A stretch of DNA of 59,163 nt from Chara braunii (GCA_003427395.1 BFEA01000190.1:497978-557140), one strand, 5' to 3'; shown: positions 44,857 to 57,137, counted from the stretch's first letter. Notes: generated by a model from the letters alone, not told the origin. Numbers and translations: made by a program.

Positions 44857-45484
44857 AAGACCACCCCCTCTTCTGCACCCTGTGCAGAGGGGTTGAGTAG
44901 ACAACTTCAAGGTTGTCGTGGTAGCCCACCTCAAGGGGTTTGATTTTGACATCAAGGACTACAACGTCCAACCATGAAAGCTCTAAGGAGGAAACAGTTG
45001 CAGATAGTCTGCTAGCCGTTCCAAATGGAAGGGGTAGGCCAACGCGAAAGATGCGTGCGGATGATGCCCAAACTCAGACCCATAGGCAACCCGATGTTTG
45101 AGACGTTGGAGGCTTGTACGCGGGTCCCCCATAGGACGACTAGGACTGATACCCTGCCCACGCGTTGTTTCACGCTGCCGAGGCTCGGGTCTACTGACCC
45201 TATCGCGCTTTTGCTCTCTCCGCTTGACCCATAACTTTCGAGGGCGAAAATCGGTCGGCGCTGCACGTGTGGTTTAGTATAAACCCACGCGGATGCAGGA
45301 CCTGCGCATACCGGCCAACAATGCGGATTTGCGTAAGCAATCGTGATGTCGGCGCACTATGTAGTGCCCGTACCCAAGTGGCCTCACTTGAGCTATGGGG
45401 TTGCTTTCGACGCTCAGGCGGCGGCTGAAGCGCGCGCTAAGGGGGGTAAACCTTTAGCGAGCGCAAAACCGGATTGAGGGTCTT

Positions 45485-45532
45485 ACCATCTTCTGCACCC
45501 TGAGGTGCCCCAAAGGGTGCGGGTAAGATGGT
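45485..45532. repeat. Hairpin at the CTTCTGCACCCTG block
   Basis: ACCATCTT pairs with AAGATGGT, and inside it GCACCCT pairs with AGGGTGC. The related block at about 44863-44891 keeps CTTCTGCACCCTG but uses CCCCTCT/AGAGGGG as its stem. Confidence 0.65.
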
Positions 45533-46944
45533 CCCTAGGGCAGGAAGGAATTCGGAGCGGTGGTGAGTTGTCTGGCGCATCACCAGCGACACGCTAATCC
45601 TTCCGCCTGTAACTTTATCGTTCCATCAAGATAATCTAAACAAGGAAAAAAAAAAAAAAAAGGGACGTTTGACGCTAGCAGAAAAAACCATGAGCGCCCC
45701 GCCGGACCGAGCTGCTGAGGGGACAACCCCTCCTCTTTGCGGCGCTTCTGTTTCCACGAGACAGCAAGTAAGTCATCGTCCTGGACAAGGACCTTGAACT
45801 CCAGGCCCGGGACTAATGTCCGACGAAATAACATTATTGAGTAAAGGAAGGCGTAGGCATGCAGTCGCGGAGCCCTATGAAAGTCACCCGAGCGTACGCT
45901 TACTCCAACTATCACCTTATCAGGATGGGAAAAGACAATCTCACTCAAACAAAAGGTTGTGGGGTAGTTCACTCTCACGACAGCTGTGTGGTTTGCCCAT
46001 CTGAATCCAAGCATAGTTACTCAACAAGACTCAATCGAGATTCTTTCATACATACTTGCAATCATTCGCACCACATTCAGACAACATCATACACACTAAA
46101 GGGGTCAACTTTCCAACCTTCTGCTGCTTACACTCTGCCTTATGCACACAAGCCCAACCATTTCCCCACCAATCCTCAACAAAGGTACCCAGTCTTTCAG
46201 AAATGCATTGACCATTTATAAAGAAACTGGGTGAAAACCCAAAGAAACACACAAATCCTGGCAAGGGCCAAGGCCTTAGGTTGAGAGGCAGGAGAAATAG
46301 GGAACTTGAGTCGTAAACCGACGAATCGGCAACCGACCTATTATCAATGATAACAGAAAAGTGATCCTTTTGAAGGATCAGGCTGATCAAATCAAGCCTT
46401 CAGGCGAAATACGAAAACCTGCATCACAATACAGGTCAAAAGAAACACTACTATATTGATGCCAAGAAACTCCCTAAGTCGTAACCTAACTCCTTTACTA
46501 GTATCAAACCACTAAACATCCCCTCTATCCAGGATAGGTCTGCTAAGTAACTCCTGGCTGAAAAATATTATAACTCCTCAAATTTCGCGAAATTTCGACA
46601 GCGCTTCCCGTAGGAAAAATGCCTTTTCAGAATTTCTATGAGTCCAAAAATGACTAACTCTTTCAGATTTGCAGAAATTTCGGCAGCGCTTCCCGTAAGA
46701 ACAGGAGGTTGTCAAGATTTATACAAGGCTGAAAGACAGAATGACACGCAAGTTATACTTGGGACTATCTTTTGACACCTGCTTGATGAATCAGAACCAA
46801 GTGATAACCCGCATTACCTCTAAATGAGAGTGTGGCTAGCCATGATCCTAACTCCCAGCAGGGTCAGTCCTATCTTCAACCCAAGTTCACCCTCCTATCA
46901 TCCATCTCATCTACCTACGGCTCCAGCACTCGGCGAGCATCTAA

Positions 46945-47932
46945 AGCAACTGCCCAACTTAGGGGTATGCCTAATCTGCCTAAACAAACACGAACGACAA
47001 ATGGACAGACCGCCCTAACTTAAGGGTACGTCCAACCTACATAACATCAACGACAAGGGCATATCGCTAGGCCGCCCCAACTTAGGGGTACGCCTAGTTA
47101 GCCTAAACAGTTTAAGTTACATCAGGCAATGCGACCAGACCGCCCTAACTTAAGGGTACGTCTGATCTGCCTGAATAAGTACAGACGACGTGTAAGTAAG
47201 CCGCCCTAACTTAAGGGTACGTTTAGCCTCCGCAACAACAATTTAAAACAACCATGAATACCTTGGCACAAACTGTATGGTTTTCTCTCTTGTTAGGCAG
47301 ATGGTCAGGCCTACCCAACTTAGGGAGGCATCCAACTCTGCCTTGTGTTTAGAAGGGAAAATAAAAACCAATTTATACTAACTCTCTGACCTTTCGTGTT
47401 ATCACGAGCATAGGACTGAACCGCCCTAACTTAAGGGTACGCTGAGCCTGCCCGAGTTACCTTCATTATATTCTTCACTTGCTTTTCTTTTCTTTTTGTT
47501 CTACCTGACTTACTGACTGGCTTTCCCAACTTAGGGTGCCTGGTCTGTCAGACGACACACATTCGTATAATATATATCAAAGTTCTATACTTTGGTTGAT
47601 CCTTATGTTCATGGCTTATGACTGAGCTGCCCTAACTTAAGGGTATGCTCAGCCTCATGCCTGTGTTCCCCTCAGAAGAAACATACACAGAACTGGGTCT
47701 ACGCAACTTAGAATATTCCCAGCTCTGTTTTCAGCAACCCATAAAAGAAACATCAGGATTCTGAGCCCTCCCAACTTAGGGTGCCCATCCTCCTGTTCAG
47801 AAACCCCAGAAGAAACAAGTGACTGGACCGTCCAACTTAGGATAGGCCTAGTCCCAAAGATCATACAGTCAGCCTAGCAAACATAAATAAAACATAGCAC
47901 TGAGCCCACATCAACTTAGAGGAGCTCAGCCT
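46945..47932 (+). repeat. Hairpin array B: thirteen units with conserved loop and covarying stems
   Basis: Loop words (CAACTTAG or CTAACTTAAG) are centred near 46958, 47018, 47081, 47148, 47208, 47317, 47428, 47528, 47632, 47703, 47773, 47833 and 47913. Most have an inner CCC/GGG or CCCT/AGGG stem and an outer stem that differs by unit yet stays complementary: GGAC/GTCC, CTAGGC/GCCTAG, AGAC/GTCT, GGCAGA/TCTGCC, CTGAC/GTCAG, TGAGC/GCTCA, CAGAxCTGGG/CCCAGxTCTG, CAGGA/TCCTG, GACT/AGTC and CTGAGC/GCTCAG. Spacing is 60-111 bp. No frame. The function is unknown. Confidence 0.85.
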
Positions 47933-50150
47933 TGGGTTGACCCAGTCAAGCGCATGCAGGACACCTTCATCCCACCTTGCCCCCAATTCATTTTGCCTGA
48001 ATTTAATCAAAGTAAAAGTCTGATTTCTCACATACAATTGTTGATTACCCTTCACAATGCATGTCCTGACATACATAGTAATAAAAGTAATATCCTCACA
48101 TAGTTGCATTTAGATACCCAGGGGATAACAAATAGGGGAAGGGGTCACACGCGTCAACCGGGTTTATAACTGAAGTTCTCTGCCTCCAAAACCCCGCCTG
48201 GGCTCCGGCAGAGCTTCCGCAATCGGTGGGGCAACCTCCCACAGAGGCCTTGGCTCGGTCCTACGGGTTTCAATCCCGCCTGCCGCCTTCCTCTCGTAAC
48301 TTCAGACTAGACTGAGAGTAAGAAGGATAGAGGTAGGTTAGTCAGCCTCTTGAGATCCAAGATTGGGACAGCTCAACTCACAGCGAGAGGGCCTTGAAAT
48401 CTGGGTGCGCCTGAGGGCCCCGCATTGATGGCCAATAATGCAGCAGAAGTAGCCGATCCTCCGCCAGAGTGCAGAATACCAGCCCCCGTCACGGTTGCAT
48501 CAACTTGGTTACTCCCTGAAGTTTCGTATTCTCCTCTCTAACTAGCCCTGCTCTCCTCAACCTAGAAGGCCGTGTCCAACTATAGTACAACTTTTTAGCC
48601 TACTAGAGATACAATAGTACACGGTAAAGCGCAGTGTAGCGGCGCAGCGAACACACAACGGCTGCAATAGTATAAGTATGACGGTCGGGAGCTAGCAGCA
48701 ATCACCACTAAGTCGCGCACCACGGTAGTCCGTAAGCAGATTGGGACGAGGTGTCCAACACTGGTGCAATCTGAGATCCACTCTATACAGCGCCCTGCGT
48801 AGCTAGGAGGACAAGTTTGAGTAGGCAGGCAGTAAACGTGCACAGTAGCAGGCCACCAAAAGCATGCAGTGCTGAAAACGCAGCAACCGTAGCAACAAGC
48901 TACGGTGTAACGCAGCAGTACACAGCTTTACACAGCGTTACACAGCCTGGGTGCTGTCGCAGCCCGATCCATCAGCAATTAGCATAGCCGTAACAGTCTC
49001 ACTGGGTTGCTGCAGCAACAACCGAAGCCACACTTGAATAGGCGTACCACCGTGCTACAGCTGCAGCCTTCCCAACGCACCCAGTTTTCTCAAAGCCGTG
49101 GCCACGGATTATACCCTCAGTAGAATATCAGCAGCCACCGCCTCATACCAACCGTAGGCAAAGATTGGCACCACAATAGTCAAAGTCGCAGCAGCTGTAA
49201 CACAGCTGACTGGGCCGCAACCTGCCCCAAGCAATTAGTAGGACACGGAAGTGGTACACAATTTTATACTTCACACAGACGCGATAACACAGTGTGGCTT
49301 AGTATAAAGCCCAGCTACGCGCAACTTCGACTCACGAGGTACCCTGAAAGTGCACCAAGCACTGTACGCACAGTCGCAGTGGCTAATAGCAGTTGTGGCT
49401 GCACCCTCAGTTTCGTGCCGCCACCCCGACGCCTTGCAGTGAGTACTCGACGGTCGCCCCCTTCTCCCTTTTCTTGAGCAGTCGTGGTAACTCGCGGTTG
49501 TCAAGCTCGGTTGCTCGTCAACTCAGTCCGTTGCTGCAGAGAGTAGCACCGTGGTTAATCACCCATCAATGCCACCAAGCTAACTGCCACAGCTACCTTC
49601 AACTAATAGCAGCCCCGTATTCGCTTGAAGCCCACACAGACGCGTGTACGTGGTCTCGATGGCAGCAATACCACATGGTCCGGCTCGGAAGCTCTCAGTA
49701 TTACTTGCCGGTAATAAAACAGTCTACATGTCAGTCCCCCAGCTAACGGAAATGACAACAGCCACTGGAAATATGGTAGTATTGCAGCAACCCAAGAGTA
49801 GCCTCAAACTGCAAGGTGATGCCAGTCCTTCGTTGCCACAACATTTAGATATTGTCAATCACTACTGCCAGAAAACTTAGCAACATTGCTCGAGCCTCAA
49901 CAGTGTCCGGCCCTACGTCGAATAGCTGTTTGTTGTTACGATAGCCACAAGCACCACCCGAAGCACAACAAAATGCAGCGACGGACAGAAGGCTGAAACC
50001 GAGAATACCCCTGTCTGCCACTGCAATTTACATCCCAGATGGCAACCCTGAGTCTGTTGCCGCAGCCGACAATTGCTACCCCTTACCGAGCCTTAAATCT
50101 CACTAGTAGTCTCGACCCCGACCCGGAACAATAGCTACACGCGGGCTCAA

Positions 50151-51422
50151 CTTTGGTGGTCGATCACTAGCTTTGACCAGATAGCGGTGTTTATGTTGAC
50201 ATCTACCCGATCACCAGACTTGACGCCACAAATATGCCTTCCCCCCTTCTTTTTTCTCACCCTTACTCTCTCGAAGCACCTGGCTTATACTTCAACCCGG
50301 TACATGTGCACTCCCATGTAGAGCCTACACGCGCAATCTTGTGCCCACTCAAAGGCCGAAGGCAGGTGCCACGAGTTACAACAAACGAACGAGATGATCC
50401 CGACCTCAGTGAAGTTTGAGCATCGATGTGACAATGAATCATGGTACCCCTGATACCGGGATCGCAATGCCCTCAGAGGGAAGGCCATGCACACCGAGTA
50501 CTGGTGGGAGACTCCTTACATCAGGTTGATCAATGCCATGACCAGGTAAGCATCCAACTTGACGACGCAGTCTGGTGTCGTAACCCGTCTTTAGGCTCTT
50601 CCTGCCTCATCAGTTCTTCCCTACCGCCCGCCGGCCTGGCGCTGCGTAGCCTGGTGATACCGAACGTGGACATATGCGTTTCTCTTGAGGTAGGTGTGAT
50701 CTCTCGAGTTGGCTGCAATTTTGAGGGATTGTGCGTTGAATCGTTGCGATGGACTGCACGATCCCAACGAATTTGTACAGGAACTGAGTGAACGAGGTGA
50801 CGATATATGGATGTAAGTGTTGAACATGTGGCGGTCGGTACCGTGAGTGTCCAGGCAGGGTCGATGAGTTGATTGGTTGAATGTCCTGGGGCCATATCTT
50901 GACGGCAGAAGGTTGAGTGTCTTGTTTATTTCTTTGTGAGATACATTTTGAAAGCTAAGTGAAGTTAACGAGTGATTAGAACGCCTAGTAGCACGACCCT
51001 AAGATATCCAAGGTTTAAGTCCAAAATGGCGGATAATTTTGCCGGCGGAATAGTTTCGTGCTCCTCTACTTATCCCATTGGGGAGCGATGGGGAAGTGAG
51101 ATGAGTTGGACTTCTCCTCTGACTGAAGTTTCTCTTAACATTAGCTTAGTTTTCAATTCTGCGTCAATATCACGTTAGTGGCCAGCCGATTGAGTTGGTT
51201 CTCACTGAGGCGAAGGTGGGAGAAACTTATTGACCGCGAGCTAAATAGACCTACAGAGATCGTTGCCCCGTGATGTGATTCCAGTTAATTAATCCGCTTT
51301 AAGGCATTGATAAGCCCAGTAGTTACTCGGGAGTTGGAGCTTCGATATCGGTCACGAAGGCACGTCGCTACATGTTAGTTCATACAATTTACCTTACAAA
51401 CTTTGTTGTGCGAGCTTGAGAA
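50151..51422. other. Region before the LINE without a recognised gene
   Basis: Short frames only. The last few hundred bases may be the LINE 5' UTR, but no boundary is visible. Confidence 0.35.
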
Positions 51423-52709
51423 ATGAATGTGTCATATGCTGATATGGCAAGGAATTTGCCGCCAGATCCCCAGGTTGTACACGAGTCACAGCTCACCAGC
51501 CCATCGAATGCTGGTCCCTTGAATCAGCAAGTCAGTCCATGCAATAGGAAAGTTTTGTCCCACATTAGGAAAGAGGTTCTTCATCAGGAACGAAGGGCAG
51601 ATCACAAGAGACCCTTCAGCAGAGGCAATGTCAGGAGGAACGTCTAAACGGGAGAACAGGGAATTAGAAGGGGAGATGGACACGAAAATGGGGGACGTTT
51701 CCCGCGTGGAGGACGGGAAAAGTCGACGGGCGAAAGGAATGAGAGGCTTGGGCAACCCCCAAGAGTTAACTGGTGGTTGGTGGAAGACATGTCGGAGGAG
51801 TCTGAAGACGAGAAAGATAAGATGAATGTGAAGAAGACCGATGCGGAAGGGCAACAGGGAGATCAGGGAGATCAATAGGCACAAATGGTGGAAGGTAAGG
51901 GAGGGGACATCAATGTGGAGGAGGTAAGGATGGTGTTGGAAAGGTGCTTTGATCGCATGGTGATCCCCGACATGTCTAAATTTGCTAGATTTGAAACGAA
52001 AGACAACACTGTCACCATGACTGTTCCTCCAGAAGCAGAGGAGGCACAAGTGCAATGGATGAACGAACATGCAGTTGTAGTTTTCTTCCAGGGCAACTTT
52101 AAGTCTGTGTCAGCTGAGAGTAAGGAAGAATGCATTCGTAGTTTTTATGATGGCATACTGCCTTCTAACCTCCATCACAAAGACCGTGACGGATTGCATC
52201 AGGAGGGCAAGAACCTGATGTCTTATTTTCCAAGAGACAAGAAAATAGTTGAACTTATGATTAATTTGAGGTATCAGAAAGTTAAGGTTAGCGGCAGTGC
52301 TGCGGCACCACCTACAAGATGACTTTTAAGACTGAGATGGATGACTCAAGATGAGTTGGACCTTGCTAGTACAAAGGATGAGGTCAGCAAAATCTGGGTC
52401 ATGGCCCTTAGGGTCCCATGGTTGGTTGCCCCATTTGTGCGATCCCAGCTCGAGCACGCAGTGGGAAAAATGATGAAGCAGTATCCCCTAGAGAGTTATG
52501 GTGATCCACCGAAACTAAATAATCTTAAGTTTTATATCAGAAGGGACAAAAGCGAGAGGGTTCCTGGTTTCGTGAATTGGGAGCGATCCACCGTGAAAAT
52601 TATTCGGATCCAGGTACTGACAGTGAACATTGACTGGTGTTACTTGTGTCGAGAATATAGACACAAATCCGATACTTGCCCATATACGATTGAGATTAAC
52701 ACCATTTAG
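51423..52709 (+). pseudogene. LINE ORF1, N-terminal part with CCHC zinc knuckle
   Basis: Starts MNVSYADMARN, a common opening in LINE ORF1 proteins. One frame carries most of the region, through acidic SEESEDEKDK, the segment KIWVMALRVPWLVAPF (typical of the DUF4283-like domain) and a knuckle CYLC-REYR-H-KSDT-C (C-x2-C-x4-H-x4-C) near 52640-52680. Stops break it at 51645, 51876 and 52320. ORF1 proteins bind the element RNA and form the RNP; that role is inferred. Confidence 0.75.
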
Positions 52710-53076
52710 CAGCGAGGGTTGATATCTGGAGGTACAAGAATGTTGGATCAAGGGGCTCAAGGAAGTGGTTATGGGCTCACCACGGTCCATGGGAGAGGTG
52801 ACCTGCGTGCAGGTGCCTTAAAAATGCAGTTTGCAGTCTCGACCGTTAGGCCAACCAAGACAAGGCTTTGTTTTTGGTAGTTTTGGAAATTAGGGTGGTT
52901 CAGCTCCCGTGGGTGGCCCAAGGGCTTGGACTCCAAGATTTCAGGGCAGGGGCAATGGGTCTGGGAACGAAATTGGAAATGGAACTGGGAAAAGAGTGCA
53001 GACTGAGTGGTAGGTACAAAGGAAACTCAAACAACCATATAACATTGGATCAGCTACTTCTGAGATACATGGAGTT

Positions 53077-53634
53077 GGCTCGGTGCTAACTGGCCCAGTA
53101 CCTGCGCTCTCGCTGTTGGCTGACTCAATACCTGTTGGCTCTTTAATTGTTGGCTCGTTACTGGCTGGATCATTAACCGCTGGCGTGGTGCCTGCTGGCT
53201 CGGTGCCTAACGACTTATTACCTACTGCCTCGTCGACTGCTGGCTAGGTACCTGCTCACTCGGTACTGGCTGACTCGTTTCCGGCTGGCTCGATACCTTT
53301 TGGCTTAGGACCTGCTGGCTCATTGCATGCGAGCCCGCTCCCTCCTGACTTGTCTACTAGTTCGGCACCTTCTGGTTCGTTACCTACGAGTCCGATACCG
53401 GATGGTGTGGTACATGCTGGCCTGATACCTGTTGGCTTGATACCGTCTAGCTCGTTTAAGGCTCACTTGTTACCTGCTGGCTCATTACCTGCTGGCTCGT
53501 TACAGGCGGTTTCGTTACCTGCTGAGGCTGCTGGCTCATCACAGACCTACTGCCTCGTTACCATCTAGTTCGGTACCGGCCGAATTGGTACCTGCTAGTT
53601 CATTACTTGCAGGTTCGTTACCAGGCTTGATCCC
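53077..53634 (+). repeat. 15-bp coding minisatellite (pentapeptide PAGSL) in LINE ORF1
   Basis: About three dozen degenerate copies of ACCTGCTGGCTCGTT, giving the pentapeptide P-A-G-S-L/V/I in one frame with one stop (TAG 53245). The unit length keeps the frame, so it could expand without breaking ORF1. Confidence 0.85.
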
Positions 53635-53653
53635 GGACACATAAGGGGGAGTA

Positions 53654-54547
53654 TTGAGGCAAAATTTGACAAAGTCGGACAATAGCATTGACACAAATTG
53701 TGATAAACCTCACATAGGAACAACCTCTAATTTAACTTTCAAAGATCATAACTCAACCCAACCCAATGTAGTTGTAGATGAGAACATGGCAGGTACAATT
53801 GCGGCCACAATTTCCACAATAGAGACAGTTGGGACGACAACTGCAGGGATCACAACAAACCAAATCCTTGCAGAGGACACGGACCCCGCCAAAGCAAATT
53901 CAGAGCCTGCATATGTATCAGGCTCGAAGATTATTTCAGAGTCAAGAACAGGCACTGGGGGGGAGGGACCACCCCTAGGGGTGAAGTCCAAAATAGCAAC
54001 CACGGGTTGGACAACAGGAGAACCTAAGGAACACATAGGGACTCAGGACACAGGAAGGATGAACCTAGCGCATAAGGATCAGGGCTTATATTATGGGGAA
54101 ACAACGATAACATGCAAAAACGGGGATACAAAAGGAATGCAGAAAGAGGATCAATCTGAAAATGTTGTGAAGGAGGATGGGGCCCCGTCACTGTTGGGTC
54201 TCAGAATAGCATTCATCACCCAAAATATTAGTAAGACGATGAAGGATGTTATTCCGAGCATTTGGGGGGAAACCTCGGTTAATGCCACTAAAGCTAAAAC
54301 ACAGCTTGGAGGATACCTTCGACAAGTGGCTGCCTTGCAGAAAAATCAAAGTACCCCCGTACAAACACCAAACAACGCAAAGCCTCAAGAAGCTATCCAA
54401 GACTTGGGAAACGCCTCCTCGGGGAGTAAACAACAAATGGATGCCCTGCCTGTAGGGCAGCAGACGATAATTGTGCAGCCTGTACGCCCATATTCCTTGG
54501 ATTCAACGATGGACCTTCATTTAGATATGCAGCCAGGGGCTCAATAA
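53654..54547 (+). pseudogene. LINE ORF1 C-terminal region, 297-codon open frame
   Basis: The longest uninterrupted frame of the element. It is low-complexity and rich in Thr, Gly, Gln and Lys, with no domain I can name, and is in a different frame from the CCHC part. Assigned to the ORF1 tail by position only. No membrane segment or signal peptide. Confidence 0.5.
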
Positions 54548-54794
54548 AATATGAAAGGGACAATGGTGGACGAAAAACAGGACACGGACCCGGAGAACAC
54601 CCCACCCTCGAGGAACTCTGAGGACTCAACAGGGGAAGACAAACCTGTGAAGGAAAAGAGAGGCAGGACTAGTTCCCGAGGGAAATCATAAAAGAGGGGT
54701 ACTATGAAGGTCTGACAATGTACAACTAAGGCTGCGAATAAGTCAAAGTCAATCAAATACTTGGTTCCACTTATTTGGAAAAAATCACAAGAAA

Positions 54795-55410
54795 CTACCA
54801 TTTCGTCAAAATGGGTATTTTTTATTTTTTGAACGAAATTAAAATTGAGTTTTTTCAACTTTTTTGGTTGATAACTCGTCTAAATTTGCTGCTCCTGAGG
54901 GTCTAGCATTTTAAAAATGTCAGACCCCTGTATGTATCTGGACCTAGCTTGAGACCAAATACATCTAGGCGTTTTAAAAACGCCGGATCCTCAAGAGCAG
55001 CAAATTAAGACAAGTATTCGACCAAAAAAATTGAAAAAACCCAGTTTCAATTTCGTTCAACAAATAAAAAATATCCGCCTGGATGTATCTGGTCTCAAGC
55101 TAGGTCCAGATATATCCAAGGGGTCCAGCATTTTAAAAATGTCGGCCCCTCAGGTGTAGCAAATTTAGATGAGCTTTGAGACAAAAAAATTGAAAAAACT
55201 CAGTTTAATTTCGTCAAAAAAATAAAAAATGTCCGCCTGGATGTATCTGGTCTCAAGCGAGGTCCAGATACATACAGGGGATCCAGCATTTTAAAAACGC
55301 CGGACCCTCTGTAGTAGCAAATTTAGACGAGTTTTCGGGCAAAAAAGTTGAAAAAACTCAGTTTAATTTCGTTCAAAAAATAAAAAATGTTCATTTTGAC
55401 GAAATGGTAG
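54795..55410. mobile_element. MITE family 2, long copy with internal inverted units
   Basis: Ends CTACCATTTCGTCAAAATG and CATTTTGACGAAATGGTAG are inverted repeats, followed inward by TTTTTTATTTTTTGAACGAAATT and its complement. Inside, a unit of about 157 bp (with TCTCAAGCTAGGTCCAGATA and GCATTTTAAAAA) is present about three times, one of them inverted. Total 616 bp with no coding frame. Confidence 0.8.
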
Positions 55411-55423
55411 TTAAGAGGGCATT

Positions 55424-55774
55424 TTGTTCCTTACCTACGATATGGGGATTAAATTGAAATACTTGAATCCCAGCCGATTAAAGGGCAACCCTACACATGC
55501 AGTAATGATGGCAAAAGTCACGAATTATCTTGGCATGAACGCGTCGGTGAGGGTTGTTCCCAATATGGGTGCCAGAAGGGTGGTAAGGACAGGGAAAGAA
55601 GGAAACAAGGTGCAACTCACAATTGCTGCATTTGATGTGAGGCCGAGTGAAAATAATTTAGAACAGATGGCTAAATTGAAAGGGATATGGTGCCCTTTGG
55701 AAAGGGTAAAGACGAAAACATGCTGCACGCTGAAATGGTGTACACGACCAAGACCATTTCTGGAGATGTTTTAA
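55424..55774 (+). pseudogene. LINE segment between ORF1 and endonuclease
   Basis: A 116-codon frame immediately after the MITE (MGIKLKYLNPSRLKGNPTHA and onward). No family recognised. Position and strand suggest it is the end of ORF1 interrupted by the MITE. Confidence 0.4.
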
Positions 55775-55980
55775 TTGAGTTAACGAGCAATTGACAAGCC
55801 CATGGCAGGATAGTGGTCCAGAGATCGGAGAGGACAGAAATAGGAAGTCCAACCTATCTTCTATGCAAATGAAAGGGTCTCCAACGGCTCCGATCACCCC
55901 ACTGGAGGGCATGGAGAGGGAGTCCATCTCCACATTCCCCCCCCCGGGTTCTTCCCTGATCCAAGACACAGGGAAGGACA

Positions 55981-57008
55981 GTGTTAATGAATAAACTTAG
56001 AGTGGTCTCTTGGAACATACGGGGTCTGGAAGAGGCCAATGACATACGAAAATGGTTAAGACTAACGTCATGGATCCATCAATACATAGCTCAAGTGGTA
56101 ATACTCCAAGAGACCAAACTCAATGAGGATAAAATCGTGGATGGACGTTGGAGGTGGCAGGGGCTGCAAGTACTCCAGGAGACCAAACTCAATGAGGATA
56201 AAATCATGGACGCACGTTGCAATTTTGGGCACCCGAAGATGGAACGAAAAGAGGAATAACAGTTTTATTTCATAAAAATCTACAGATGTCGATCACAAAC
56301 GACTTCTCGGATTCCTTGGGTCTCTGGGTTTGGGTGAATGCAATTATTGATGATGTTGAATGAACTTTTCCCTCGGTCTATGCTCCGGTGGATATTAGGG
56401 AGAGGATACAATTCTTTGAAGTCCTACCTAAAGTATTGTCTTCTTCCCACAACCTAGTTATGGGAGGGGACTGGAACACAATTCTGGACCCAGTACTAGA
56501 CTCATTGTATACTGGTCTCCGTCGGGACTCGTTGGCTCAAGGAGAATTAGTCGAGGTTATGGAGCTAGTGGATCCATTCAGACAAATTTACCCATTTGCA
56601 AGGAAATTTACTTGGGTGTCTCACAACCCAAGGCAGGATGGTTCATATACTAATATGAGACTCGACTTCATGTTGTTAAAAAATCAGCCTGCGGAATGAG
56701 CGATGAAAGTGAATATGCCTTTTGATTCCCTATTGGATTATAAACTTGTGCTGGTCACATTCGTGCCTGACAAGCATATAGTAAGAGGACGAAACTTTTA
56801 CATGCTCAACACAAATATTTTGAGAGATGGACAACTGGTGGACTCCATTCGGAAGTTTATGTCAAAGCTTAGAAGAATGAGACACATCTACAAATCGGAG
56901 TTAGAATGGTTGGAAACAACAACGGATCTAAGCTTTGTCTCTAGGGATAAGGCCTATCTAGCTATAAAAGTGGAAGAGGAATGTGTCAGGCACATCGAGT
57001 GGGCATAA
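55981..57008 (+). pseudogene. LINE ORF2 endonuclease domain (EEP/APE type)
   Basis: Visible motifs in order: LRVVSWNIRGL with the metal-site Asn, ILQETKLNE with the catalytic Glu, MGGDWNTILDP (GDxN), FTWVSHNPRQ and RLDFMLL. The terminal SDH motif has become LDYKLVLV, so the catalytic His is Tyr. There is a 69-bp in-frame duplication of the LQETK segment (56104 and 56173), a frame change between about 56260 and 56388, and stops at 56697 and 57006. The domain nicks target DNA in active elements; this copy cannot. Confidence 0.8.
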
Positions 57009-57137
57009 TCTAACCTAGGGGTTGACATTAGATTCTCTGAATACTGGTTCGCTCAAAGGAATTCATGGGTGGATAAACTTAATAACATGCAAACTGAAAA
57101 AGAAAGGGTCTGGGCAGAAAAGACCGCAGCTAAATGA

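Larger units (their letters stand above)
44080..50150 (+). repeat. Large non-coding repeat, copy B
   Basis: Same block order as copy A, but more GC-rich, and with the CATATCGACC to CTTCTGCACCCTG block present twice in tandem (44.6-44.9 and 45.24-45.54 kb). It carries hairpin array B and the CAATCGGTGGGGCAACCTCC block at 48.22 kb. Downstream of 48.8 kb it is rich in GCAGCAACA-type words, as is copy A downstream of 38.6 kb. No conserved frame. Confidence 0.65.

Noticed and set aside
46945-47932. CRISPR array
   Set aside because: The spaced repeats look CRISPR-like, but the conserved word is only 8-14 bp, spacing is irregular (60-111 bp), stems vary, no cas genes exist and the DNA is eukaryotic.
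34605-50150. Copies A and B as the two LTRs of one retrotransposon
   Set aside because: They are far too diverged from each other, differ in array word and internal duplication, and no gag-pol, PBS or PPT was seen between them.
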